Program-made: the position numbers and the translations under genes
The notes under the pieces: generated by a model
Told to the model about the DNA's origin: nothing
Database searches by the model: none
What the model saw: the letters and a program-made list of their open reading frames with translations, nothing else
In this document: positions 1-11,808 of the stretch, one piece after another
Layout: every line of letters begins with the position of its first letter
How positions within the stretch are numbered: position 1 is the stretch's first letter
Assembly (NCBI RefSeq): GCF_018873765.1
Contig: NC_057917.1
Location: forward strand, 56,974,464 to 57,038,463
Length of the DNA: 64,000 nucleotides
From: Telopea speciosissima
Lineage: Eukaryota; Streptophyta; Magnoliopsida; Proteales; Proteaceae
Reading direction: 5' to 3'

Positions 1-360
1 TTCCATTGTATTTGTTTCTATGTTTCTCCCCTTGGATTTTGGATGCTTTTTAGTCTTTTGGCTTTGTTTTAGTGGATTTTTTTATCCAAAAATATAATTT
101 AATCTGATTTCAATATTTGAAGACGGAAAAGCTATAGCCCATAATCATCTAACGAAGGCTATGCAAAATCCATAGTCAATCAGACTACACACCCAATTGG
201 ATGATGACACGTGGGCTACAGTGTCGTGGTTCAACTGTTTTAACACTACAATCCTAGGGTTGTAATAAAAGAAATGTTGAATATTGTTCAATAAAGTCAT
301 TAACCAAAAAAATTAATTAATTATTTGTCCAGAGACATTGCCACAGTTCGATTCCTCCTT

Positions 361-580
361 CACTAATGGCCATCATTGACCTTAAATGGATGTTAGGGAA
401 CAATGGAGAGTATTGGTCAAATTAAAAAAGAATCAATTGAATTATTTGTTCTGACTTCTGAGGCATTGATCCATAAATTTTTTTTCCGAGTTTTCCTCAA
501 GCCACGGTGAAGGAAGAATTACTTCACTGATGGTCATCATTAACCTTAAATGGATTTCAAGGAATAATGAAGAGCATTGT
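361..580. repeat. Local duplicated block, about 165-bp spacing
   Basis: A segment reading roughly 'ctaatggccatcattgacc' near 361 recurs in diverged form near 526, both followed by a similar tail. It lies in AT-rich DNA with no coding capacity. The stretch 1-930 otherwise shows nothing I can name, apart from a short GT run at 768-788. Confidence 0.5.
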
Positions 581-934
581 CAACCTCTAACAAACCCTTG
601 ATAGGTGGGTGTGATGAAGGAAAAAATTTTCCATTTTTTAAGTAAAAGCAAGAATGTTTTAAAAAGAAAAAAAATTACAAATAAAGAACTGAGTTCAACA
701 ACCAAATAGGAAATTAATCAATCCAAACACAATGGTTCATTAACAACGGTAGGGAGGAGGGGAAGAGAGTGTGTGTGTGTGTGTGTGACTGTTGGCCTCT
801 TGCGCCAGCTCAGAGAGTCTTTTCCCTAAACAAAAATAAAACCAAAAGGTGTGAAAGTGTATATTCCTATTTACATCATGCATGTCTATATGTTTACACA
901 AAAAAAAAAATGGGGTACATAAAAATTACTTAAC

Positions 935-1178
935 CAAGTGGTATGGTCATGTTCAATGAAGGCCTAAGGACGTCCCAGTAAGGAGGAGTGATATGATCCC
1001 GATTGAATTTCTTTCGTATGTCATTTTTCATTTTATTTCCCATCCCTCTTTTCCCATCTCTTTAACTCCATTTTCTGTTTAGACCTCTGTTTTTCCTGCT
1101 TTATTTTGTTTGGATCCATGTAGTTGACTTGTTAAGTTAGGATAAGGTTGAGTTTGTTGTTGTTATTGTTGTTGTATA
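935..1178 (+). mobile_element. RTE-like LINE/SINE 3' end
   Basis: The segment begins with a relic resembling 'gtatggtcatgttcaatgaa', the DNA form of the Arg-Trp-x-Gly-His-Val motif at the C-terminus of plant RTE reverse transcriptases. It ends with ggatccatgtagttgac and a GTT-rich tail (gttgttgttattgttg), which is typical of plant RTE elements and their Au-like SINE partners. Related ends occur at 44005-44415 (plus) and 24912-25165 (minus). The coding part is decayed; this is a 5'-truncated copy. Confidence 0.55.
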
Positions 1179-1200
1179 AAAATTACTTACCTAATATAAT

Positions 1201-2310
1201 AAGGTCTATATGTTATGGTAATCAGACTTGCTTAACTAATTCAATAAGTCATGGCATATGAACTTGTCATTATATTGATCATCTTTATGTTATGCAACCA
1301 AACACCAAACCCAACCAGATGGACCAAAATTGCCGGTGAGGTCATTTACCTAATGGCTCTAATTAGTTGTAAGTAGAGGGAAGTGAAGGAAAATTAAATC
1401 ACTTTTGGAAAGAAAAAGAAAAGTTTGGTAATAATGATTATGTAATATACCTAAAATTCTTATCATAACTGGAAAATTTATTTTACTTGTCAAATCAAGA
1501 TAATTTAATTGTAAAATAAAATGAAATTTATTACATAAACTTGGTATGTGTTGGAGTTAGTTACATTATCATGTGAGGTAATGATTACAACAGATTGTAT
1601 TTTAGTATTGTTTTTAATGAAACACTCTAGTATTGATTTAATTTCATTTCTGTTCAATTTATAACCATTGCAATTAAACATAATCAACAATTTTATGATC
1701 ATCCGACTTTAGGTTCTATCTATCGTAAGGTCTATACGTCATAGTAATCAGACTGAATATTCATTGGATTAGATATATTGTTATCTCAAAATTTCTTAAC
1801 CACTTCAATAATTCATGGCATGTGAACTTGTCATTGTATTTTGATCATCTTTATATTATGTAACCAAATGTCAAACCCAACTACATGAACCAAGATCGCC
1901 GACGAAGTTATTCACCAATTAGTTGTGAGTTGAGGGAAGTGAAGGGAAATAAATCTTTCGAAAAGAAAAATAAAAGTTTTGTAATAATGATTGTCTTTTT
2001 CTTTTTTTATTTTTTGGTAAATAATAATGATTGCTTAATCTACCTAAAATTCTTAGTATATTTGATAAACATATTTTTCAATATAAATTTTATTTTACTT
2101 GTCAAATCAAAACAATTTGATTTTAAAGTAAAATAAAATTTATTAACCAACTTTGGTGTGTGTTGGAGTTAGTTACATCATCATGTAAGATAATGATTAC
2201 AAAAATTTGTATTTTAGTATTTTTATTAATGAAACACTTTTTAAGATTGATTTAATTTAACTCCCTATCCATTTATTTCCATTTCAATTAAACATAATCA
2301 ACCATCTGAC
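1201..2310. repeat. Diverged tandem duplication, about 530-bp unit
   Basis: Two consecutive units (about 1201-1708 and 1729-2310) share the same order of landmarks: 'aaggtctata', 'tcatggcat.tgaacttgtc', 'aaccaa.tggaccaa', 'ttagttgt.agt.gaggg', a poly-A/T tract, 'gttggagttagttacat' and 'aacataatcaac'. Divergence is substantial, so the duplication is old. No open reading frame is conserved between the copies. Confidence 0.6.
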
Positions 2311-2451
2311 TTTAGATTATATTCCCTTAATTTGATTTCACTTTCCTTTCCTTTATTTTCATTCGGAATATTTATTATTTAATGAAAATATCAAATAAAT
2401 TGAAAGCAATTTAATTAGGTGGACTGAAGTGCCCAACACCTTCCCTAGTTA

Positions 2452-3640
2452 GCAACCTGACACAAATTCGATAATTTTGACAGAGTTATATGTTTTTTAA
2501 TGTGCGTTCTAGACGCTAACATGGGTGGCAACTCCCTATTCACTTACCCCTCTAATTTGATGTCATACTGTAGTGACTATATGATGAACAATAACCAAAT
2601 GAGAATATAAGACACCTATCTTTATGTCAAATTCATTTCCATTAGTGTAGGAGAGTGAACCAATCTTCAAGACTTGAGAACTTCAAAAGGTATGGTCCTG
2701 CTACAATGAAGGATTGATTCGTGCCACAGTGAACACTCTCTTTAAGGTTGTATTCAATCTTTGTTAGTGTACTTTGGGTGTTGTACATTCCAACCTCCAA
2801 GATAAAACAACCCTCTTAGGAAAACACAGAAGTGTTGCACTCATTATCTGGATTACTCAAGAATGAGTAAGGCTATGCCCAACAACCTGACACGAACTCG
2901 ATAATTTTGTCGGATAGGTTTGAAAGGAGTTATGTGTTTTTAAAGGTGGGTCCTAGATCCTAACATAGGTCACAACTCCCTATTCCTTCTCTCCCAAGAG
3001 AGAATACCCCCTCCCCCCTCCCCCCCTTGAGTTCAGATCTTCTACCCACATGGGGACGGATGGGGATAGGTCCGAACCCTCCATGGGTGCGTGAGACCCA
3101 CGCCCCATGGAGGGGTCAGATCTGTCCCCACCCGTCCCCATGTGGGTAGCTGATCCGGATTCTTGTTCTCATAGGTCCAAAGTCTTGACTGATGCATAAA
3201 TAAATTAATCAGATCTTTTGCAAGATGCAAACACATACAGGTACATTTCATAATCATATATTTGTTTTCCTTTCTATCTTTGATATCGGGTTTGAAAATA
3301 CAATCTGCTCCAAATAATTTTTACAAAAATAATTGAAATAAATTGAAAAAATTTCCCACATAACCTTAGAAAGAATCTCTTTAACAAATAGACTAGTTTT
3401 GCCATATGAAAGAGTGATGCAAAAAATTTAACTGTTAGACACCTAGGGAATGGTTTGAATAAGTCACATACCAAATGTTAGCCTCACATTCACTCATTTA
3501 CCCTCCCATTTGATGCCATATAGTAGTAACTATATGTTGAATAATAATCAAATGAGAATATAAGACACTTATCTTTATGTTAAATTCGTTTCCACTAGTG
3601 TAAGAGAGTGAACCAATCTTCAAGACATGAGAATTACATG
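2452..3640. repeat. Interspersed duplicated blocks
   Basis: Two blocks are duplicated out of step. Block A (caacctgacac...gataattttg...aactccctattc) occurs at about 2452-2540 and 2880-2982. Block B (gatgtcata..gtagt.actata...gaatataagacac...gagagtgaaccaatcttcaagac) occurs at about 2558-2680 and 3505-3632. No coding capacity is visible. From 3640 to 4230 I see only AT-rich sequence. Confidence 0.5.
3042..3149. repeat. Perfect-arm hairpin (foldback) sequence
   Basis: The arms read 'ctacccacatggggacgg' and its reverse complement, with an inner 'ccctccatggg'/'ccatggaggg' pair, giving a near-perfect 108-bp stem-loop. It is GC-rich in AT-rich surroundings and looks like a small foldback MITE. I saw no convincing target duplication. 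Confidence 0.6.
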
Positions 3641-4233
3641 TCAAAATTGGCATGTGGGTAGGAACATTGGGGTCTACTTGTTTGCAAAATCCAGCCCCAT
3701 CTAATTTACCATGTGGAAAATCTAAGTGATTGTTAAAGAGATTCTTATCTCAATAGTCGTGTGTAGAAAAACTAAATCTCAAAAGAATGTTAAAACATAG
3801 GATAAAAGGGTGGGAGGGGGGATTCTTGTCAGGTTCTGGCACATTTGGAGAGATGTCCTATATGTGCACCCTCTGGTTTCGACTTGTGGAGTAACATGTG
3901 TTAATTTGACTACTGAACTTCTAGAGAATAATCTAGATCGATCACGTATTAAATTTCAAACTCAAACTCAATCGTATATCCTTCTATGTATTTTCATGTA
4001 CCCTCTCAATAATTTTCCCACTCTGTCATTAGACTCAAGATTATTAAACTTGGAATTGGTAACTAATTGGATCCAATCCGAATTGGCTGAGATCGGATAA
4101 GAATTGGTTAAAAATTGGCTAGAATCTAATGAAATCTACCCTAACCCTAGATTTAGAAAAGAGATCAGCCGAACCGAATCAATTGAAATCAAAATCAACC
4201 TTGATTGATTTCGATTTAAATCAGTCTTTTCGA

Positions 4234-5340
4234 CTTTGATTCTTGATCGTTACTAGAACTTGTATTGCACCACCACCAAACCGTCTCAAAGTTAACTGTG
4301 ATGCGGTGAAGATAGTGGATGATCCACATGGTAGAGTTGGATTCATTTTCAGGACTCAGTTTGGGGAGCCATTGTTTGCAGTGTCGGAACCTCTTCTTTT
4401 CTCGAATATCATCAGTGGAGAAGCATTGGCAATTTGTTCTACGTTACTTAGGGTGTCAACTGGTCGGGCTCGGTCGGGCCTCACCAATTTTACAGGCTAC
4501 ACCGTGTTCGACCATTTAGGCATTCGGGCTTGTCTTGGGTGGGCATGATACGGTTTCATTTCGATCGATTGGTGTTCGGTCTGTAATCGGGACAGCCTTA
4601 TTCGGACTAAAAGGGTCTAAACTGGGTTCAAAACGGGCTAATGAGCCGTTTAACTCTAAATGGTCTCTAAACGGTGTGAGCTTACTTATCCCAACTAAAA
4701 TAGCAACACAACAACGAATAGAAGCACATCTAACAAAGTAAGATCTAAAAACTAAAACTAAGCCTCATCTCACCTACGTTAAGTGTATCTAACCAATAAA
4801 TGTCAAAGACCAACAAAGAAACAAACAAAAAATGAAAATTTGGAGGGAAGGGGAGGTAAAGTTTGTAAGTTAAAGGGTCGGGCTGTAACCGGGCGGTCTA
4901 GGTCGGGCCTGGAATCGATTGGTCCGATCGAACATCCGACGGGCTTGGACCCCACACTGGGACCCCCCGATTACTAAACGTATCGGGCTTTAGTGATCGG
5001 GCCAAGCCGGGCCGGGCTTTAATCAGGTGGGCCGAGCTTGGAATTGACACCCCTAACGTTACTTCAAGCTATACATGATAATCTTGACCATCTTTTTATT
5101 GAATTAGACATCTAAGTTTGATCAACGGCATCAACAATGTGCAGAGCAATTGTTGATGATATTAGATATATTGCTTTCTTTTTGGAGTAGTGTTATTTTT
5201 TTATATTCTAAGGGTAACAAATGTTGTAACTGATACCTACTTTTTAAAAAAAAATCGATTCATAATGTGTAAGATTGATTGGCCATTATCCACTCCTTGC
5301 CTTATGGATTTATAAATTTGGATGCCGAGTGTTTAACACA
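4234..5340 (+). pseudogene. LINE RNase H domain relic, split by a MITE
   Basis: The left part encodes a recognisable RVT_3/RNase H start: Leu-Lys-Val-Asn-Cys-Asp-Ala, then Val-Gly-Phe-Ile-Phe-Arg and Gly-Glu-Ala-Leu-Ala, i.e. the first Asp and the Glu of the catalytic set. After the MITE insertion the frame resumes with Asn-Leu-Asp-His-Leu-Phe-Ile-Glu-Leu-Asp, followed by stops. This is the C-terminal RNase H of an L1-type LINE. It has no upstream RT or zinc-binding domain here and is clearly non-functional. Confidence 0.6.
4449..5055. mobile_element. hAT-type MITE with 8-bp target duplication
   Basis: Its termini are TAGGGTGTCAA and (as reverse complement) TAGGGGTGTCAA. It is flanked on both sides by acgttact (4441-4448 and 5056-5063), an exact 8-bp duplication expected of hAT transposases. 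It interrupts the RNase H relic. Its interior is rich in a reiterated GGTCGGGC/CGGGCC motif. It encodes no transposase and is therefore non-autonomous. The stretch after it (5340-6664) holds simple AT-rich sequence with no feature I can support. Confidence 0.85.
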
Positions 5341-6664
5341 TCTTTATCAATAGATTTGTTTTGTTTTTTAAACAAAAAAAGTTTTAATTTGCCGCCCAAA
5401 TAGCAAACCTTTGGAATGAAGCTTGGCATGCTAGTGGGGACCTTAAGATGTCTTACAAAATTTGGAACCCACTAAAAATGTCACATGATAAAACAAATCC
5501 CGGTATAGGAGGAGAAGGAAAAAAAAAAAAAAGATATCTAGACGTGTCGGTCTAGTAAATTCCTTTTCTTTTCTTAGACCAAAGATAAGAGAACACGTCA
5601 TGTCATCATATAACTAATGGAGTGGTTTGTGTGGGTTGCTGTGATTGTCTTGTCTTCTTTTTTTTTTTTTAAATAGTTTTAATGCGAAAAAAGAAAATAA
5701 TAATAACAATTCTCAAAGGCTTTGCATTTCATTTGAATCATTGGTTGTTTGTCGTTTCCATTTTGGCTGTCATGGGCACCAATAATCGGAGTTTAGTCGT
5801 TAATAAGGATATCTCAATGGGGAATGTACTATTATGTAGGTAACGCCTACCAGCTCATTTCTGAAACCTAAAGTTTCTTTTTTACTTTCCATTTCTTGCA
5901 ATTGAATTTGATTTGATTTGATTTGATTATAAACGTTGACCCAAATGTCATTTGTAACTCATCCTCCTCGTATGAGCGTAGATGCTTGCTTGCTTGCTGA
6001 GCCGGAAAACTTGACTTATTTCGCTCTGGGGCTGCTCAAATGACGGTAAAATTAACCACTAGAAACAGACTTTTTTATCAAATCAGACTTTGGGACCATT
6101 TATTTACGTATTCAGGATTTGAGAGAGGTTCTAAAGTTGGTTGGGCATCACAAAGGGTCTTCCGTTTGGACAGTGCGGAGAGTGTGGGGTTGGGATAATG
6201 TAACGATGGTCCCTCTTGTTGGTGGATTTTGAACTATTAAAATGATAAATTTAAGACAATTTATTATAATATCTCATCCCACTGCGTTTGATTGGATGGG
6301 AAGATTCGAGAGTCAAGTGTGAGGAGATAGGGAGACTGATAAGAGAAAAAGAAGAATGTTTCAAAGGGAGGGTGAGAGAGAGAGATTGATGAGTGGGTTT
6401 TGTTTAGTGTCAATTGGTTGTAGAGGGAACGTTGCTGGATTTTTTGAAGGTGGGTCGGTCAGAAGGGAACATTGTCGGATCCAAATGATTGGGATTCATC
6501 TCCAATTGCAACCAAACGGTTCGAGGTAATTGGAACGATTCTTCATCGGTCTTAATCCTAAGGGGGTTAATCTTAGAACCGTTCCATTTACTAAACGGTC
6601 TTAAAACTAGGATCCAGTCTTATTTACTAATGGGATGGTCTGGTTCTGATCTCCATCGATTCAC

Positions 6665-7279
6665 TGTAAGAGTAAAATATCATGGGCAGCAAGTATAAGA
6701 CTAGAAATACTATAAACAAATAGTACATACAAGACTTATCTGATTGGTATGGCAGATAGTATCGCACCGCATCAACAATACACGTCCTCTTGTATAACCC
6801 GAACAATAAATGGTAGAGTTGAGTCGCATCAAACGATGCTCTCCTTAAGGTTTTTAGATGCCCCAATTCTGCAATCTGGGTTGACCATGCATCTATACCC
6901 CCACGATAAAACAACTCTCTAATCACATAGGTTGCGTTCCAAATGTGATTACAAAGGGCGTCCAAAGGCTATATTCACTAATTCATCGACACTGAATGAC
7001 TACGGTGGGGAAGAAAAAAATGTGTTTCAAAAACAATTGTTAGAGAATGAGCAAGACCTCCTCTCTTTATATAAGAGAGGAAGAGACACCCCTAAGGGAT
7101 GTCTCCAAGAGATATGTCCCAACTCATGTATTTTTCCCATAAGGCTTGTTTGTTAGTCACTCAAACAAGTCTTCCAATAGGCACCTATTGGCTATTTAGG
7201 TGTCTATTAGGAAAGCAATCAACACTCCAACAAAACCGTATTTTGAATCTTTAATTTTAAAACAATTAAAAATCCAACA
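6665..7279 (-). repeat. 3' LTR of the LARD-like element
   Basis: It matches 10452-11066 almost base for base. Small differences are one missing base near 6935, one extra t near 7135, and a t/c change near 7155. Confidence 0.88.
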
Positions 7280-7289
7280 ATCCCCCACA
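7280..7289 (-). other. Polypurine tract of the LARD-like element
   Basis: The plus strand reads atcccccaca directly after the left LTR; read on the minus strand it is a purine run ending at the LTR. This is the expected plus-strand priming site and sets the orientation. Confidence 0.65.
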
Positions 7290-9297
7290 GATTCAAAATA
7301 CCGATAAAACAAAACACTGAATTAGTGAATATATTAAACATAGTAGGAAACATCGTTGCAGGTGTCTTTCGGACTTGAACCTACACTAGGTCTGATGAAC
7401 TTCGCTACAGAGTACGGGTGAAGTCAGACTTTTTGAACCTTTCCTCATTGGCGTAGCCGACAAGCTCATCATCCATATCCTACCAGTTGACCTTACGTGA
7501 CTTAACCCGTTCATGACAAAATTGGACATTTTTAACCGGCCTTGTCCCTTATCTTGGTCTCATGGAAGTTTAAAGAGTTCGCCTTTAAAACTCTCATTGG
7601 TAGGCGGCCACACCTCCTACATCCACTAAGGTCAGCCAGTGTGCACCACAGTTAACACACCCCCACATTTCGTAGGATTTAGCTTGATTAAGAGTATCTA
7701 ACTCATCCTCATTTCATTGTGGTGGTACTACTTTCCCAAGTAACCAGAATGAGTAAATTTTAGTAGTACTAGTCAGGTCATCCGGTGACTTCGTTTGTAC
7801 CCTTTGAACCTAATTCAGGAGTTAAACCTCTTCACATAGGTTGGGTGTCCATCACATGACCTATGACACAGGCTTTAAACTCATTCCTTAAATGTATACC
7901 AAAATAATGGTCAGAGGCTATATAATAGTATTAGTCATTCTTGTCCCGACTATATTGAGCTGGTAACGTTACTTAGCCTCACCAGATATATGTAATCAAG
8001 ACATAGTAGTCTTTATTTCTCTGCTGACCATACCCTTTGTATTTCGTAACACAATTTGGCTTTGGTCATCACCATATATCTATCATTTATATTCATAGCC
8101 TTATGGCTCCAGATCCGGCTTTCTTACGAAGCCATAAAAATAAAACCATGGTGGAACCTATAACTTAGGCTTTATATTACCAATTCCATGAACCATCCCC
8201 ACCAACACATGTTTTTACATGCTACCTTTGAACCAAGGTAATCGTTCAAATATTTGCATAATTGAATCTAAACATATTTACTAGATTCAATTTTCAAGTA
8301 GAGATTATCATTCTACTTGGCTTTATATATCTCTTAAAAGAGACTCAACATGTAAATATACACATTCTCATAATAACCCCCACATTTCGGGTTTATCACT
8401 TTCAGAGATATAAGCCAAATTAATATGAGAATGCCCCTGTGAGAAAACTGTAGTTCCCACACTTCCATACTAACTTACCCATGCAACTTTACTTGCATAT
8501 CAAAAATAGTATGATAATAAAATGAAATTTATGCTCCCATGCAATTTTATATATACATAATTACATGTACAAATACTTAATAGATTAAGCATTCGACCAA
8601 TATGTATCATATAATGCCACTTGACTTATTTGATAATCAGTTAAGCTAGCAAATTTGGTACATGGCTTTATTAGCCAATACAATACATGGATATATCCAC
8701 CAATTTCAAGATCATGACTTTCAACAAAATCATGGAGCATACAACGCTATCATTTATTATATGTATAATGTATACACAAAAAAGCTAGTTCAGAAATAGA
8801 CTGAAAGAAAAAGCCAAAATCGGATACTATCATGACCCAAGCATCAAAATGGAATTATAAAATACCCATTCACCAATAACCGTATGCATGATAACATTGT
8901 TTCTCTAACATAATGCACCTCTTATTAAAAAGGTGTATCGGTCAAGAGGCCATCTCCGAATCTTGTGAATCACACCTCATCTGAAGAGGCACCTAATGAG
9001 TTCTTATGGAATCCATCGATCCACACTCACCCGATTCTCATAGCCCTCACAACCCCATTATGCTTTAAAAGAAACGACACAATGGTTCACAATATATGAC
9101 AACCATTCCAACGTGCACAATTGAGAGACACTTGTCTCCTTTAGTTTATATACGAGTTTCCCAAATGTATCGGATCGGAACCAATGTGATACTTCCCATA
9201 TGTATCCTGTCAAGTTCGACGGCTTTATGTATTGTTCTCATGAGAAGTCATGTAAAGTTTCCAACAACTTATATGTCACACAGTCTTTTTTAAACGA

Positions 9298-9420
9298 TCA
9301 TAATTTCTAGTGATCACCATTCATCAACTAATCATTGTGAAAATAGGAATGAAATGGGATCATAATTTCTAGTGATCACCATTCATCAACTAATCATTGT
9401 GAAAATAGGAATGAAATGGT
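9298..9420. repeat. 61-bp tandem duplication inside the LARD interior
   Basis: The unit beginning gatcataatttctagtgat and ending aggaatgaaatgg is present twice, head to tail, with essentially no divergence. It is a recent local duplication. Confidence 0.8.
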
Positions 9421-10451
9421 CTCTTTGACAATTCCATCCATTCAAAAGCAAACTGAAATATACATATAATATAAAGCCCATGTCTAATAAAGACAAATTT
9501 GGGAACTGATTTTTAAAACAAGTTTCATTCATAAGTAGAGAGACATCACTTCAACATAAGAGGAAATGAAAGAAAATGCAAGTTGCCACTAACGGTTATA
9601 AGATTATAAAAAATCCCACTTTAATTTCCTATAACCAACCGCAACTTTCCAGAATAGTTGCACATGACTGTTTCATCCGTAGATTCTTCTCCACTAATTG
9701 TTCCAGCCACTAGGTTGAACCGATGCATGCCTGCACATGATGAAACGGCTTTGCTTTGCACATAGACCCTTGATCTCACCAGCCCCACGATTAAGCAAGC
9801 AATTCTTCTTCATGCTCGATATACAGACAGACCAAGACATTGAAAAAAATAAAAATAAAAAATTGCTCTCTTGTTGATAAGTGATTGACACATGTTGTTA
9901 GTCATTGTTTTCTCATTGAGATCTTGTACTCAATCCTTTCTCCCGAGTGACCAAAAATCAAGTTGTATACATGTTAACACATTATGCAAGAGAGACATAC
10001 TCTTCAATCCGAATAAACCTTGAACGGTTTATTAAAGCAGAAAAACCAGAAACACGGCAAACTATTAAAAAACTATTTAAACGGTATGATGGTTCACAAA
10101 CAACAAAGCCCAAACTCTTTGTTTTGATGATGTAAAACTCATAAACAACTATACATACATGCAATCTATATCAATCATCATGAATACCCATCAACCACTA
10201 TCAACCAACAACTACATGTTTGGGAAGAGAATGTGTGGGTTCCAAACCCGACCGTTGCAAACCCTCACAATGATATAAGGCACAACAAAAAATTGATGGC
10301 CCACTGCCATGAACGATTGTGATGCAGAATTTCTAATAACTAAGAAATTCAACAGCCTTACCCATAAATCTTTATCGGTTTGTCGTAATAATCAGAATTG
10401 CAAACAAAAGACAATTCTATAGTCTTATACTCAATGTAAAAACCTTAAGAT

Positions 10452-11066
10452 TGTAAGAGTAAAATATCATGGGCAGCAAGTATAAGACTAGAAATACTAT
10501 AAACAAATAGTACATACAAGACTTATCTGATTGGTATGGCAGATAGTATCGCACCGCATCAACAATACACGTCCTCTTGTATAACCCGAACAATAAATGG
10601 TAGAGTTGAGTCGCATCAAACGATGCTCTCCTTAAGGTTTTTAGATGCCCCAATTCTGCAATCTGGGTTGACCATGCATCTATACCCCCACGATAAAACA
10701 ACTCTCTAATCACATAGGTTGCAGTTCCAAATGTGATTACAAAGGGCGTCCAAAGGCTATATTCACTAATTCATCGACACTGAATGACTACGGTGGGGAA
10801 GAAAAAAATGTGTTTCAAAAACAATTGTTAGAGAATGAGCAAGACCTCCTCTCTTTATATAAGAGAGGAAGAGACACCCCTAAGGGATGTCTCCAAGAGA
10901 TATGTCCCAACTCATGTATTTTCCCATAAGGCTTGTTTGTTAGCCACTCAAACAAGTCTTCCAATAGGCACCTATTGGCTATTTAGGTGTCTATTAGGAA
11001 AGCAATCAACACTCCAACAAAACCGTATTTTGAATCTTTAATTTTAAAACAATTAAAAATCCAACA
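10452..11066 (-). repeat. 5' LTR of the LARD-like element
   Basis: It is the right-hand copy of the 615-bp LTR, followed by target duplication ttcac. The bases next to it on the element side (minus strand ATCTTAAGG...) do not resemble an initiator-Met tRNA primer site, so the primer tRNA is unassigned. Confidence 0.88.
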
Positions 11067-11682
11067 TTCACCTCCAAGAACAATCAAACGATTTATTTAA
11101 ATCGAAATCATGTGTCCATAGACATACTTTCCATAGGTTTACGTAACCAAATGCAACCTAACCGTTGTAACGGTGGTTGAAGAAAAACTAGTAGTGGTGT
11201 GTCTTAATTTTATGTTAAAATGGTTAGGGATAAGTATGACGACAAACTGTAATTCGACCCTCTCAAGGGTAGAATGGTCATAATAATCTTTAAATAGCTT
11301 CCGTTAGTAACTAACAGAATTCACTTAATGGTTGGGTTTAAAAATTAAATAGTTTGGAAAGTAGTGGTAATCCGTGTACTTTTTAGAAACACATGGGGGC
11401 GGGGGAGAGTGTACTTTAGCAATTTATCATGGGAGGTCCGTGTAATTTACCCTAATTTAAATTGCATCTAATATTAAGTCACTTTCATCCAATAGAGTAA
11501 TGATTGTAAAAGAGATTTTTCTCCTGGAATCTTAGACAAAGTAACGACATCTCCAAAGATTTCACGAGTTTATAACTCATTACTTAGGCAGAACGACGAT
11601 GCTATATGGGTGTAGCAGGGAATGATGACGAAACAAATGTATAGAAGAGTGGGATAATGGATCTATATTTTTTTAAAGGCCA

Positions 11683-11808
11683 AATGTTCTCTGTGCCAGG
11701 GGCACAGGCTGCGTCCAAACACATGGGGGTGGGCAAAATGACCACTTTGCCCACTGAATGACAGGAACATGTGTTTGGGTGCAGATTGCATTGCGACACA
11801 AAGAACAT
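11683..11808. repeat. Foldback element with ttctctgtg termini
   Basis: A short imperfect palindrome opens with atgttctctgtg and closes with cacaaagaacat, with core sequences 'acacatgggggtgggcaaaatg' style on one arm and 'cccactg..gtgtttgggtgc' on the other. A second member of the family lies at 36103-36200. The rest of 11067-13230 is AT-rich with no gene visible. A remnant of a MULE-type terminus (gtgtaatttaccc) lies at about 11443-11455. Confidence 0.5.

Larger units (their letters stand above)
6665..11066 (-). mobile_element. Non-coding LTR retrotransposon (LARD-like)
   Basis: Two 615-bp direct repeats (6665-7279, 10452-11066) bound a 3.17-kb interior, and the 5-bp target duplication ttcac sits at 6660-6664 and 11067-11071. 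On the minus strand the LTR starts TGTTGGATTT and ends TCTTACA. A polypurine tract (minus strand gtgggggat) abuts the left LTR, which fixes the orientation as minus. The interior has no gag, protease, integrase or RT similarity and no long open frame, so it must be mobilised in trans. The LTRs differ at only about three positions by eye, so the insertion is young. Confidence 0.88.

Noticed and set aside
9096-10135. Small open frames inside the LARD-like element
   Set aside because: None resembles gag, protease, RT or integrase, and all are short enough to be chance.
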